Positions 35,844 through 45,347 are shown, counted from the first letter of the stretch. The stretch is 64,000 nucleotides of DNA from Parvularcula oceani (GCF_000733125.1 NZ_JPHU01000006.1:119205-183204), one strand, 5' to 3'. A program made the numbers and translations. Notes: a model not told the origin generated them from the sequence alone.

Positions 35844-38800
35844 TCAGCCCTCGAGCGGGATGATCTTGAGCGACTCAATCCCGCGATCATCGACGATCTT
35901 CACCGCGACGCGCCTATTGTCCCCCGCCTCGAAAGGCAGCGACACTGTACCGTGGAACTGCTCCAACAGGTCTTCGTCGAGTTCCGCGCGGATGGTTTTC
36001 TTGAGGCGGTTCCAACCGGCCTTGGCATCGGCCATGGGGAAGAAGACCTGGTGCGGCATCAGGGAGCGCTGGTCATAGTCCGTGTCCAGCGACCACATGG
36101 CGATCTGCTTCTTGCCGCCGCTTTCGATCTCACCCGTCTTGGGATTGAAATAGTCGAAGCCGTGGACCTCGACTTCCCACAGATCGTCCTTGCGCTTGCG
36201 CAGCTCGACCTCGGGCTGACCCATCAGCCAGAAGCTTTCGTTGGACGCGCGCTTCTTCTTCAGGTCCTCTGTCAACAGATCGGTGTTCATCTGCACCTTG
36301 AGGAAGGTGATGCCGGGGACGTTCAGCTCGTCGATGTCCTTCGCGGCTTCGGGGTCGAAGGTGAAGGCGCAGAAGAGGATGAACTTCGGCTTCGGCATCA
36401 GGGTGTAGGCTTCGTTCAGCGCTTCCTCAACCTGGCGCTGTTCGAGGGCTGCGTGTTCAGGGCCGAAGCTGACCACCGCCCGGTCGCCGGTGTCAGCGAT
36501 GGAACCCGAGGCGTGGAGATAGCGCGTGCCCGGAAGGGCTTCGAATTCCGCGAATTTGAGCATCGCGCCGCCCTTGCCTCGGACGCCGGTTTTGAGGAGT
36601 TCATCCCGCCACAGGGCCTGGCGCGAGGTTTCGCCGGACCGGGCTACGGTCACGTCGGCTTCCTCCGGTGCGAAGTTCTCGTCGAGGGAGAGGACTGTCG
36701 GTGCCGGAACCGCCTCGACGCTGAACGGGCCAGTGATCCGCAAGCGGTTCTTGTCGACCGTTGGTTTGTCGTAGAGGGTTTCCTGTTCCGCATGGTCGCT
36801 GATGGACTGGTCCATCCGCGCCTGCATTGCCTGGCGAACGGCGTGGAAGCCGTCAAAGGGTTTGCGCGCTTCCTCCGGCCACCCTTCTGGCCAGTCGAAG
36901 GGCACCTCCCATTCGTGGAGCGTTTCGCCCTTGGCGAAGCTCACGGCCTTGCCCTTGCGGACGCCCTGGGAAGGTTTGAACGGGCCGGGCGGGGATTGAG
37001 TTAGCGCGGCGTTCAGGTCCTTCAGTGCCGCTTCGATCATCGGATGGTCCTCCGTATAGATCGTGTCGATGTCTGGGTTGTTGGCAATCGACTTCAGCGT
37101 GATATGCGGCACGGTTTGGTAGTCGAAGCCGCCCTTCAGCCCCTCATGGGGATAGCGCAGGGTGTAGTAGTCGAAGCTGGCCGTCATCAGCCGCTGCTTG
37201 GCCAGCGTGATCGCCACGCGGGACGTGTCGCAGGTGATCCACCGTCGCCCCCATTTCTCGGCGACAAAGGCGGTGGTGCCGGAGCCACAGGTGGGATCGA
37301 GCACCAGATCGCCGGGATCGGTAGTCATCAGTAGGCAGCGTTCGATGACCTTCTCATTTGTCTGAACGACATAATCCTTGCTGGATGTGAACGCGCCGGT
37401 TTGGGTGTCGCCCCAGACATTCGCGAGCCCAGTATACGGAAAATCATCGATAAAGCGAACATAGCTCACAGAGTTCTGGGTTGGTGCAGCTAAACGCCAC
37501 GAGCGTTCCAAGCGGCTGATCCCTAAAGCGTTGGTCTTCCAAAAACCTTTTCCGGAATGGAAGGTCACACCCTGATGCAGGATTGGAAAATCAGCGGCGT
37601 CTGACCCGCTCTGCGATTTAAGGTTATCGTGTCGATAGACCCGACTTCCTTCGGGCAGCGAATTTGGATCGGCTTTTTCCGACTTTGACATTGTCCGACG
37701 GGAGTAGTCGTCGAATTGGCAGCGTGTGTAGCGTCCGCCCACGTCGTGCTCGATGCCCCTTGGTGAAAACAGGTCGTGCGACTTTGTCTTGGCCTTGTCG
37801 CGTCCGTACCAAAGCAAGTAGTCGAAACTCTTGCCGATAAAATCCCCACCCAGACTCGAAGTCGTTCGGAACGCGATCTCGGTAATCGAATTGTCCGAAC
37901 CAAACACCTCATCGAGGATGGCCCGCACTCTGTGCACATTTTCATCGGATATCTGTACGAACACCGACCCGCTCTCGGTCAGCAGCTCCCGCGCCAGAAC
38001 CAGTCTGTCTCGGAGATAGGTCAGGTAGGAGTGGATCCCCAATTCCCAAGTATCGCGGAACGCCTTGATCATCTCCGGTTCCTGGGTCAGGTCCTGATCC
38101 GATCGGTCCTTCACATCCCGTTTGTTCGTGAACGGCTGAAAATTCGACCCATACTTGATCCCGTACGGAGGATCGATATAGATCATCTGGACCTTTCCGC
38201 CCATGCTCTCCTTCGTCAGGAGGGAGTTCATGACCAGGAGGGAGTCCCCCGCGACCAGACGATTCGACCACCCCTTTTCATGGGAATAGAAATCCAGCGC
38301 CTGGCGCAGAGGCAGGTTTTCGAACGGCGCGGCGAACATGTCCGCCTGCTGCCACGCATGGGCCGCACCCTTCCCTTTCAGCCGCTTGGCCGCGTTCGCA
38401 AGGATGGTCGCGGGATCCACCCGCTCATGCACATGGAGGGAGACGGTATCGACCTCAAAGCTCGTCTTCTCCGCCTTGCCCGTCCAGTTGAGATAGGGCT
38501 GCTGCAGGCGTTTGAGTTCTGACAGCGCGTCCCGCATCCGGTCCGCGTCACCGCTTTCAAGGGCATCATCGATCAGGCGCTCGATCCCTGCCCGCGCATG
38601 GTCGAAGTTCAGCACGGGGTCGAGGTGCGGGTCATAGGCCCAGCGCGTCCTCTCGCCATCCCGGTCGGTATCAGCATGGACCATGCCGACCTCCGGGTTG
38701 TTCACCCGCGTATTATCGTGGCGGTAGGACAGGACCTGCGTCGGCTCACCGGACTTTTTGGCGGGTTTCTTCTTGGTCGCCTTCTTCTTCGTGGCGGCTT

Positions 38801-39047
38801 TTGGCGCAGGCTCTTCGGTCGGTTCGAGCTCCAGATCCTCGACATCGGCGCGATAGACCGAGCCGCCGCGCCCCCGACCCTTTGCCAGCACGCCGTCGTC
38901 GATCAGCGCGTCGCGTGCCACCTCATAATCCTCGTCCGTCAGGTCCGGCAGTTGCTCCCTCAGCAACGCCATCAGCGCGCCATTCCCGATGGACGAGCCA
39001 TCCTCGGGGATGTTCGCAAGGATCAAGTCAGTCAGCCGGTCCGTCAT
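35844..39047 (-). CDS. mod: Type III DNA methyltransferase (Mod), large version
   Basis: A 1067-residue protein. A winged-helix-like N-terminal part is joined by a Lys/Ala-rich linker (KAATKKKATKKKPAKKS) to a beta-class N6-adenine methyltransferase. Catalytic motif IV is IDPPYGIKYG (about residue 290), and the AdoMet motif I follows later as LVLDPTCGSGTT (about 580), the beta order. The part between them (target recognition, about 37,380-37,960) is clearly poorer in GC than its flanks. It is longer than usual Mod proteins (600-700) because of a C-terminal extension. It supplies sequence recognition for the Res subunit. Confidence 0.9.
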   Translation of the reverse strand: MTDRLTDLILANIPEDGSSIGNGALMALLREQLPDLTDEDYEVARDALIDDGVLAKGRGRGGSVYRADVEDLELEPTEEPAPKAATKKKATKKKPAKKSGEPTQVLSYRHDNTRVNNPEVGMVHADTDRDGERTRWAYDPHLDPVLNFDHARAGIERLIDDALESGDADRMRDALSELKRLQQPYLNWTGKAEKTSFEVDTVSLHVHERVDPATILANAAKRLKGKGAAHAWQQADMFAAPFENLPLRQALDFYSHEKGWSNRLVAGDSLLVMNSLLTKESMGGKVQMIYIDPPYGIKYGSNFQPFTNKRDVKDRSDQDLTQEPEMIKAFRDTWELGIHSYLTYLRDRLVLARELLTESGSVFVQISDENVHRVRAILDEVFGSDNSITEIAFRTTSSLGGDFIGKSFDYLLWYGRDKAKTKSHDLFSPRGIEHDVGGRYTRCQFDDYSRRTMSKSEKADPNSLPEGSRVYRHDNLKSQSGSDAADFPILHQGVTFHSGKGFWKTNALGISRLERSWRLAAPTQNSVSYVRFIDDFPYTGLANVWGDTQTGAFTSSKDYVVQTNEKVIERCLLMTTDPGDLVLDPTCGSGTTAFVAEKWGRRWITCDTSRVAITLAKQRLMTASFDYYTLRYPHEGLKGGFDYQTVPHITLKSIANNPDIDTIYTEDHPMIEAALKDLNAALTQSPPGPFKPSQGVRKGKAVSFAKGETLHEWEVPFDWPEGWPEEARKPFDGFHAVRQAMQARMDQSISDHAEQETLYDKPTVDKNRLRITGPFSVEAVPAPTVLSLDENFAPEEADVTVARSGETSRQALWRDELLKTGVRGKGGAMLKFAEFEALPGTRYLHASGSIADTGDRAVVSFGPEHAALEQRQVEEALNEAYTLMPKPKFILFCAFTFDPEAAKDIDELNVPGITFLKVQMNTDLLTEDLKKKRASNESFWLMGQPEVELRKRKDDLWEVEVHGFDYFNPKTGEIESGGKKQIAMWSLDTDYDQRSLMPHQVFFPMADAKAGWNRLKKTIRAELDEDLLEQFHGTVSLPFEAGDNRRVAVKIVDDRGIESLKIIPLEG

Positions 39048-39165
39048 CTAAGATACGCCATTTTCAATCAAAACCCGGCATGAGTAACGCGAGTCATTGC
39101 CCGTGGACAGCCGAGAGTTGCCCGGTCAGGATTGGGTTGGGGAAGGAATAGGCAGGAGGGGACCT

Positions 39166-40641
39166 GTGCAGCTGACCAAATCGCTGATCGCGGCGTACGA
39201 TCAATGTCCAAAACGGCTGTGGCTGGAGGTGAATGAGGGAGCGCCGGATCGGGACGACCCGCAGGGCGGCCTCCGCAAGGCGGAAGGCGAACGGGTCGGG
39301 GCCATCGCACGCTCGCTGTTGCCGGACGGCGTGTTGGTTCAGCCCTCCCTACCCCGCGATGAGGCGCTGGCGAAGACACAACAATGCCTCGCGTCCGACC
39401 CTCGCGTCCCGATCTTCGAGGCGGCGTTCCTGTCCGACGACACCTACGTCCGGGTCGATATTCTCGCGCCGCTCCAGGATGGTTCATGGCACCTGATTGA
39501 GGTGAAGAGCGCCACGAGCGTCAAAGATCACTACGCGCAGGATCTTGCCACGCAGGTCTATGTCGCGCGCGGAGCCGGGCTACCGATCGGGCGCGTCAGC
39601 ATATGGCATATCGACAACACCTTTGTTCTCGAGACTGAGGGTCGATACGACGGGCTCTTTGCTGATCGCTCCGAGATCGACGGCATGGACGACCTGATCG
39701 AAGGGCGAGCATCCGCTATTGCTGCTGCGTTCAATCTATTGGACCGGGACGAACCGGCGCGCGACATGGGCGATCATTGTACGAGCCCCTACGATTGTCC
39801 GTTTCAGGAACGATGCGCCTCCGCCCTGCCCCCGCCACCCGAATGGGCGACCAGTCTCCTCCCGAATGTCAACGGCAAGAAAGCAGCTGCCAAGCTCGCA
39901 GAAGAGGGTTTGGATGATCTCCTGAAGGTTCCGGTTGGGCACTTCGACAATCCGGTCCTGGATCGCGTCCACCAGGCGACGGTGTCCGGCGTGCCGTTTC
40001 ACGATGCCGATGCGATCAAGGCCAAGATTGCCTCCTGGCGGTATCCTCTGCACTTCCTTGACTTCGAGACCATCCAGTTCGCCGCGCCGCGTTGGATTGG
40101 CACGCGGGCCTACGCGCAGATCCCGTTCCAATTCTCGAACCACATTCTTCAGACTGACGGCACGGTCGGCCACCATGAATTTCTCGACCTCTCGGGAGAG
40201 GATCCCCGTCGCGCCTGCTCTGAGGCGCTGGTTGATAGTCTTTGCGCCCCGGAGGTCGCTACGGGGTCGGTCGTCGCCTACTCCGCAAGCTTCGAGAAGC
40301 TGTGCATCAAATCATTGGCGCTAGCGTTCAGTGACCTGAGCGACGAATTGATGGCGCTACATGACCGCGTCGTTGACCTCCTTCCGATCGTCCGGAACCA
40401 CTATTATCATCGCGATCAACGTGGCAGCTGGTCGATCAAGGCCGTTCTGCCAACGGTCTGTCCGCAGCTCGGTTATGCAGACCTCGAAGTGAAAGACGGC
40501 ACGAACGCTCAAGTCGCTTATATGCGGGGGGTCGAGGGTGGGCTGAGCGATTTGGAAAGATCCGCGATTGGCGATGCCTTGAAGGCCTACTGCCAAAGAG
40601 ACACGCTCGCGATGGTGAAATTATTACGGGCCCTTGCGTGA
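39166..40641 (+). CDS. DUF2779 protein: Cas4-like Fe-S nuclease joined to a DnaQ-like exonuclease
   Basis: A 491-residue protein. The N-terminal half looks like a Cas4/RecB nuclease: Asp98, the EVK motif (Glu112, Lys114), a downstream QDLATQVY, and Cys14 with Cys205, Cys211 and Cys217 for a probable 4Fe-4S cluster. The C-terminal DUF2779 half begins HFLDFETI (Asp299, Glu301), a DnaQ/DEDD exonuclease start, and ends with YCQRDTLAMVKLL. The GTG at 39166 follows AGGAGGGG. It diverges from the type III operon with 118 bases between. Such proteins occur in defence islands, but their role is unknown. Confidence 0.82.
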   Translation: MQLTKSLIAAYDQCPKRLWLEVNEGAPDRDDPQGGLRKAEGERVGAIARSLLPDGVLVQPSLPRDEALAKTQQCLASDPRVPIFEAAFLSDDTYVRVDILAPLQDGSWHLIEVKSATSVKDHYAQDLATQVYVARGAGLPIGRVSIWHIDNTFVLETEGRYDGLFADRSEIDGMDDLIEGRASAIAAAFNLLDRDEPARDMGDHCTSPYDCPFQERCASALPPPPEWATSLLPNVNGKKAAAKLAEEGLDDLLKVPVGHFDNPVLDRVHQATVSGVPFHDADAIKAKIASWRYPLHFLDFETIQFAAPRWIGTRAYAQIPFQFSNHILQTDGTVGHHEFLDLSGEDPRRACSEALVDSLCAPEVATGSVVAYSASFEKLCIKSLALAFSDLSDELMALHDRVVDLLPIVRNHYYHRDQRGSWSIKAVLPTVCPQLGYADLEVKDGTNAQVAYMRGVEGGLSDLERSAIGDALKAYCQRDTLAMVKLLRALA

Positions 40642-40801
40642 TGGCTGAAATGGCTCAGAGGCGGACATCAGGCTTGTGTCTACAAAGCCTCTAATGGGAA
40701 GCGTAACTGTTTAACGGCCACACCAGACCTACGGATATAGCCACCTTCGCGAGCCGGTGATCTTCCTCTGACCCAGAAAGGGCGCAGTTCGCATCCTCCG
40801 T

Positions 40802-41971
40802 TCAGAGCTCCGGACGATGCTCTTCAATAACCGCGTGCGTGACCTGCTCGCCGCGCCGGCTGAGGGCGTCGATGTACGCCTCGGGCATCGCGCTGAAATC
40901 CACCGGGTAGTCGGCCACATCCTCGCGCGGCACCAGATCGGCGGGCGCGAACTTCAAGCGGCTGTCCTGCTGCCCGAGATAGGGCAAAAGAAAACCACTC
41001 AACTCCCCTGAAGCCGCCATCCGGTGCAACAGATTTTGCGACAGGTTCTCCTGACGGCGGTGAACTGCCAGAAAACTGGCGCGTAGCCGCGACAAAAACG
41101 TGTACGGTATACTATCGCCCGATGCGAGCCCTTCGCCCGCATTACAACAGATGATGAAGTCGACCGAGGTCGACGGCCCGCTGACGCGGCGGTCACGACC
41201 TGGAAGGAGCGGCTGGATCCCTAAATTGTCGTAGACGCCGCCATCGGTGATCACGACCCGGTGGGCCCGTCGCTCGCCGTCCTTCAGAAAAACGAGCTCT
41301 TCATCGAGCGAGGGCAGCAACAACGGGAACGCAGCCGAAGCGGCGACCGCTTCTCCGACACTGAAATCGCGTTCGGCGACGTCCCCGTAGCGCCAGCTAC
41401 GCGTCCCGAAAGACGCGTAGCGAAACGCCGACAGCGTGCGCAGCTCCGTCGCGTTGAAAACCACTGTCAAGTCCGGCCGAGCGACGTCCGCAACGCTCCG
41501 CCCGAGGAACACATTCTGTTCAAGATGCCGCACGAACGCCGTGGTGCGGCTCGCGCGCCGCCTGAAGGGCGGCGTCAGCCTAGCGACGCGCTCGCCAAAA
41601 GGGGGTTGCAAACCGACGCCGCCGAGGACGCCGTAAACGATCTGCAGAGTCCGGATCGATAATGCCGGTATGCCAGCAAATAGCATCGTCGACAGGATTC
41701 TTGGCGTCTCAGCAGACCACAACACGCTGCGCCTGATCCCGCGGACAAATCCCTTCCCCAACACTTGCCGGACACGCTGTTCGAACGTTTCAAAATCATC
41801 ATCCCAATAGGCCCAGAGGGCAGCGAGGACGCTCCCGCCGGAAACCGAAGAAAGGACGCTGACGCGACCGAGCACCCCTCTGTCGTGAAGCGCGCGCAGG
41901 CAACCCAAATGGAAAGCCATCGCGCGCGCGCCGCCACCGGACAAGGCCAGCCCGATCCGAAACTCGCTCAT
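40802..41971 (-). CDS. Patatin-like phospholipase (CapV-like effector candidate)
   Basis: A 389-residue patatin-fold hydrolase. The oxyanion glycine motif is LSGGGARAMAFH (residues 10-21), the nucleophile Ser44 is in SSVSGGS (bacterial variant of GXSXG), and the dyad Asp243 is in ITDGGVYDNLG. It would cleave membrane phospholipids. The ATG at 41971 overlaps the stop of the E2-E1-JAB gene by four bases, so it is the last gene of a three-gene operon. In CBASS, patatin CapV is triggered by a cyclic dinucleotide from a CD-NTase, but no CD-NTase is visible here. Confidence 0.85.
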   Translation of the reverse strand: MSEFRIGLALSGGGARAMAFHLGCLRALHDRGVLGRVSVLSSVSGGSVLAALWAYWDDDFETFEQRVRQVLGKGFVRGIRRSVLWSAETPRILSTMLFAGIPALSIRTLQIVYGVLGGVGLQPPFGERVARLTPPFRRRASRTTAFVRHLEQNVFLGRSVADVARPDLTVVFNATELRTLSAFRYASFGTRSWRYGDVAERDFSVGEAVAASAAFPLLLPSLDEELVFLKDGERRAHRVVITDGGVYDNLGIQPLLPGRDRRVSGPSTSVDFIICCNAGEGLASGDSIPYTFLSRLRASFLAVHRRQENLSQNLLHRMAASGELSGFLLPYLGQQDSRLKFAPADLVPREDVADYPVDFSAMPEAYIDALSRRGEQVTHAVIEEHRPEL

Positions 41972-44205
41972 AGTGTCACAGCCAGTTTGCGCATCTCGGC
42001 GCGGGAAAAGACAAAACATCGCAAGTCGGGCTGGGACGCCGCATGGCCGACAATGCCCATGACGCTGAAGCGCGGCGCCGCATCGGCGAGCGCCAATGTC
42101 TTGATCATCGCAGCCATATCAGTCTCGCTCGGCGATCCGGCGGACACTGGATGCGAGTGCCACATGCCGACGAACGAGGTCCGCCCCCCGCTGTCGTCTA
42201 CGACCTTGGCGGCGAGTTCGTGAACCCCCTCGGTGCCGCAAACGAACCCTGATGGCGATTGGTCAGAGTCCGGCGGCGGGCCGAAGGCCTGGTCGATCCA
42301 AACCGTGTTCGCGACCTCATCGATTGCGCCGAACAACAGCCCGCCGGTTTCCACACCCGCTCCCAAGCGGCGCGCATCGCGTTTGAGGATGGCATCTATC
42401 AAAGCTTGCGCAGTCCGCGAGACGCAAATCCGAAAGCCGCTCCGACCATCCGTCTGCACGCTTGGCGGCGGGAGGAACGCCAAGATCGATCGTGACGAGG
42501 ACGCGAACGGTACCGCGGCGGAGAACCCCTGGCGGTGAGGATCTTTCGAGAGAAACGCTAACGCATGCTGGAAAAGCGTCATGCTCAACCCCGCCACATC
42601 GACATAGCCGCCAGTAAAGGTTGGGTCCGAACAGCCTGGTTCAGGAAAAAACAATTCACCTGCGGCCTGTTTCGGAAAGAACTCATCACGAAACACCAGC
42701 CCCCCCGGCGAGCGCGTCAGCGCGCCGTATGCGGACCGGTCGAGCGTCAAGGGACCGCCCGGGAATTCGGCGCCGCGCACCGTCACCAGACCGCGCGTTG
42801 CCGAAGCTCCCACCACCATCGAGATCAAGGGCGGCCCGCCGGCCGACAGGCCGGCTTCCAGAGTGAAACGCACACGCGTCGACGCTGTCGCGTCGATGAT
42901 GAGATCATAATCGTACCATTTGAGACCCGCCGGCGGTCCGCCTATGATCGCATCGGAAAAGCTGCGGACTTCGGTTCCAAGACCGATGCGCTCAAGTTTT
43001 CGCTGGGTGGCTAAGGCTTTGCCGTATCCCACCCATCGGTCGTCATACATCTGGCGGACGAGGAGCCCAGGCTTGACGATCCCCTTGTCCAGAAGATCGA
43101 GCTTGGCCGCGCCGGCCCGCACCACGGCTTCCGCAACGGGCCCGCCAAGCGCGCCGCAGCCCAGAAGCAAAACAGACTTGCCGCGCAGCCATGCGCTCGG
43201 GGCGCGCTTGTCGCGCGGCTCGGTCACCTCCGGCCGGACATCGAACACCCGGCACCAGACGGCCGGGGCCGACGCCACCCACTCAATGAAAGTGTCATCG
43301 GCGGTCTTCTCGTCGGTCTCGGCTCCGAGCCTTGCGACAAGATCGTCCATGAACGCGCCATCGAGTTTCCAAACGGTGAGATGGAAGCGAAGCGGCGCGC
43401 CTTCCGCTTTCCGGCGCATGGGGGCGCCGACGACCAGATACATGGGCGCCCCTTCGGCGTGGCTTCGACCATAGACCTGGATCATGGCGATGAGCGCACC
43501 GAGGCGTAGACCGCCTCCGACGAGTGCCAAGACAAGTTCGCGCGCCGTGGTCGGATATTCGAACGTGAAGACGGTCGGCATCAAAATCGCCGGCAGAGCA
43601 ATCTCATTCTCTGCCGCGTCATCAGCGATGTCGCCCCAACGACGCACGGAATACCGGCCCAGCTTGTCGTAGGGGCGCTCGGCGAAGGCCGTTCCCAGCC
43701 AGACCGCACTCGAGGGCGCCCCCGGCGCGTCGGCATAAAAGACGAAGCGCTCGTCCGCGGTCTCATAAACGGCCGGCGGATGCAGCGGCAGATCGGCCGG
43801 ATCGAGTTCGCCTGCAGCGGCCGCCTTTAGCCAGTCACGCCAGCGCTGAAACACGCCGAACATGCCGTCGCTCGGATTGAACTCCGCCTCGGGGGACAGA
43901 TAGAGGCAGATCTGTCGGCTCCACTGAACGTGGTGGAGTTTGGCGAATCTTTTATGAGGGGTCCGAACGGTAGGTGGCGACAATGGAAAGGATGCCGGGA
44001 TCAGGAATTCAACGCTTTCGCGCTGACGAAGCCGGACCCCGCCCTCTTTCCAAGCACAGCCATCCGTCCGCATCCCGACCGTGAGCGTAAGTGTCCCTCC
44101 CTCGATCGTCGGCGGATTGGCCTCGACGTCGACCGCGCCGTCAGACGCAGCCTCGATCGCTTCCATATGACCGAGCGCGAGGCGCTGCCCGCGCGACAGC
44201 GTCAT
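41968..44205 (-). CDS. E2-E1-JAB triple fusion (ubiquitin-ligation-like protein)
   Basis: A 745-residue protein with three domains. The E2-like domain (about 1-145) has its catalytic Cys100 in SRQICLYLSPEAEFNPSDG. The E1/ThiF domain (about 335-560) has LLLGCGALGGPVAEA (Gly349-Gly354) and a catalytic Cys525 in PEPGCSDPTFTGG. The JAB/JAMM protease domain (about 595-745) has Glu619 in ETGGLLFG and the zinc set His683, His685 and Asp696 in WHSHPVSAGSPSETD. In CBASS these functions are split as Cap2 (E1-E2) and Cap3 (JAB). Here all catalytic residues are intact in one chain. The target is unknown. Confidence 0.88.
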   Translation of the reverse strand: MTLSRGQRLALGHMEAIEAASDGAVDVEANPPTIEGGTLTLTVGMRTDGCAWKEGGVRLRQRESVEFLIPASFPLSPPTVRTPHKRFAKLHHVQWSRQICLYLSPEAEFNPSDGMFGVFQRWRDWLKAAAAGELDPADLPLHPPAVYETADERFVFYADAPGAPSSAVWLGTAFAERPYDKLGRYSVRRWGDIADDAAENEIALPAILMPTVFTFEYPTTARELVLALVGGGLRLGALIAMIQVYGRSHAEGAPMYLVVGAPMRRKAEGAPLRFHLTVWKLDGAFMDDLVARLGAETDEKTADDTFIEWVASAPAVWCRVFDVRPEVTEPRDKRAPSAWLRGKSVLLLGCGALGGPVAEAVVRAGAAKLDLLDKGIVKPGLLVRQMYDDRWVGYGKALATQRKLERIGLGTEVRSFSDAIIGGPPAGLKWYDYDLIIDATASTRVRFTLEAGLSAGGPPLISMVVGASATRGLVTVRGAEFPGGPLTLDRSAYGALTRSPGGLVFRDEFFPKQAAGELFFPEPGCSDPTFTGGYVDVAGLSMTLFQHALAFLSKDPHRQGFSAAVPFASSSRSILAFLPPPSVQTDGRSGFRICVSRTAQALIDAILKRDARRLGAGVETGGLLFGAIDEVANTVWIDQAFGPPPDSDQSPSGFVCGTEGVHELAAKVVDDSGGRTSFVGMWHSHPVSAGSPSETDMAAMIKTLALADAAPRFSVMGIVGHAASQPDLRCFVFSRAEMRKLAVTL

Positions 44206-45347
44206 CGCCCGAACCCGACCTTGTCCGTCGGCGGCTCATCACTTCCTCTCGCCTCGATGATCGCGTTGTCGACAGGATCGGTCGCCGCGACCGTAGACAG
44301 ACCTTCATAGGTCAGTCCGCCTTGGGTCCCCACAACGAAAACAAGGGGCTCGCCGACGGCGCCATCTTCATGGGTGCACAGAAACCCGCCGTCTGTGATC
44401 TCTTGGTAACGCGCCTTCGCCTTAGCATGCGGAGGATTATCGCCGACTTGATTGCTCGCTGGGACCGGACGACTGCTCGCGATAATTCGCCCCCCTTCCG
44501 CCTGGGCCGCTTCCAGATCCTCGAGAATGTCGCGCTTCAGGACGAGCTTGTCGCCCTCCTTCTGATACATCGCCGATTTGCTACAATGGTGTGGCGACAG
44601 AAGCGCCGCCCAGTGAAGCTCGATTTCGTTGCCATGCGCTTTTGATTCATCGACAATGCGTCTAAGCGTCGGATAGCTGACGTCGCCGAGCAACAAGACG
44701 CCCGGCGCCTGCGGATCGCCGCCAAGCACCACCCGCATGGCAAGTGACGTTTCGTTGCGTTCGGCCGCACCATCATCTTTGAACGGGGCGTGGATGAACG
44801 CATAGAACGCATCGTTGCGGTCCTCGCCATCGATCCGCGTCACCGCGTTGCCTGGAATCGTCAGGAGCTCACGGGGAAACCCCTTGTACCTTTCCTCGTC
44901 CAGCAGCTCGTCATAACCAAAAAGCTGCACCCGATCGCCCGACCCGGGATCGCCGTCGGCCTTGATCGTGACTGCGACCCGCCGGCGCGCTTCTTCGCGG
45001 AAAGCCACAGCGTCGTCGCAGAGTTCTTCTTGATGCTCACGAAAGACACGGGGCGTGAACCAGAGCTCTCCGATCGTTACGCGCTCGAGAAGGTCGGCAA
45101 ATCCGAGAATATGATCCTTGTCCGGATGTGTGAGGGCGAAAGCGGACAAATAGGGTTTGCCGTCCCGCCGCGGCAACTCGTCAACTAGGATGTCGACAAT
45201 CGGTGTCGCGTCGTCGCCATCCCCCTCCGCCGCGATCATATGATGCAAGTCGACCTGCATCGTCACCGCGTCGTCGACGACAATGGTGGTGCTGTCGGCT
45301 GTGCCGACTGGCCAAAAGTAGACCCCTACTCGTTCAAAAACGCCCAT
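44202..45347 (-). CDS. Metallo-beta-lactamase-fold hydrolase of the E2-E1-JAB operon
   Basis: A 381-residue protein of the ComEC-like MBL branch. It starts VGVYFWPVGTADSTTIVV and has the metal motif T-H74-P-D76-K-D78-H79 in LTHPDKDHILGF, where Asp replaces the second His as in ComEC-type enzymes. LLLGDV and SPHHCSKS follow later as further ligands. It lacks a signal peptide and membrane helices. It is first in the operon and overlaps the E2-E1-JAB gene by three bases. MBL proteins near E1/E2/JAB genes have been noted in comparative surveys. Substrate unknown: nucleotide, nucleic acid or other. Confidence 0.8.
   Translation of the reverse strand: MGVFERVGVYFWPVGTADSTTIVVDDAVTMQVDLHHMIAAEGDGDDATPIVDILVDELPRRDGKPYLSAFALTHPDKDHILGFADLLERVTIGELWFTPRVFREHQEELCDDAVAFREEARRRVAVTIKADGDPGSGDRVQLFGYDELLDEERYKGFPRELLTIPGNAVTRIDGEDRNDAFYAFIHAPFKDDGAAERNETSLAMRVVLGGDPQAPGVLLLGDVSYPTLRRIVDESKAHGNEIELHWAALLSPHHCSKSAMYQKEGDKLVLKRDILEDLEAAQAEGGRIIASSRPVPASNQVGDNPPHAKAKARYQEITDGGFLCTHEDGAVGEPLVFVVGTQGGLTYEGLSTVAATDPVDNAIIEARGSDEPPTDKVGFGR

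Noticed and set aside
35187..37004. A 605-codon plus-strand frame across res and mod
   Set aside because: Antisense to the type III genes; composition is that of a GC shadow frame.
41971..42019. A longer start for the patatin gene inside the E2-E1-JAB gene
   Set aside because: The extension (PRRDAQTG-like) has no patatin homology, whereas the ATG overlapping the stop gives the normal N-terminus right before the Gly-rich motif.
40802..45347. Calling the patatin operon a CBASS system
   Set aside because: No CD-NTase gene is present in the operon or its flanks, so the name would claim a signalling step that is not seen.
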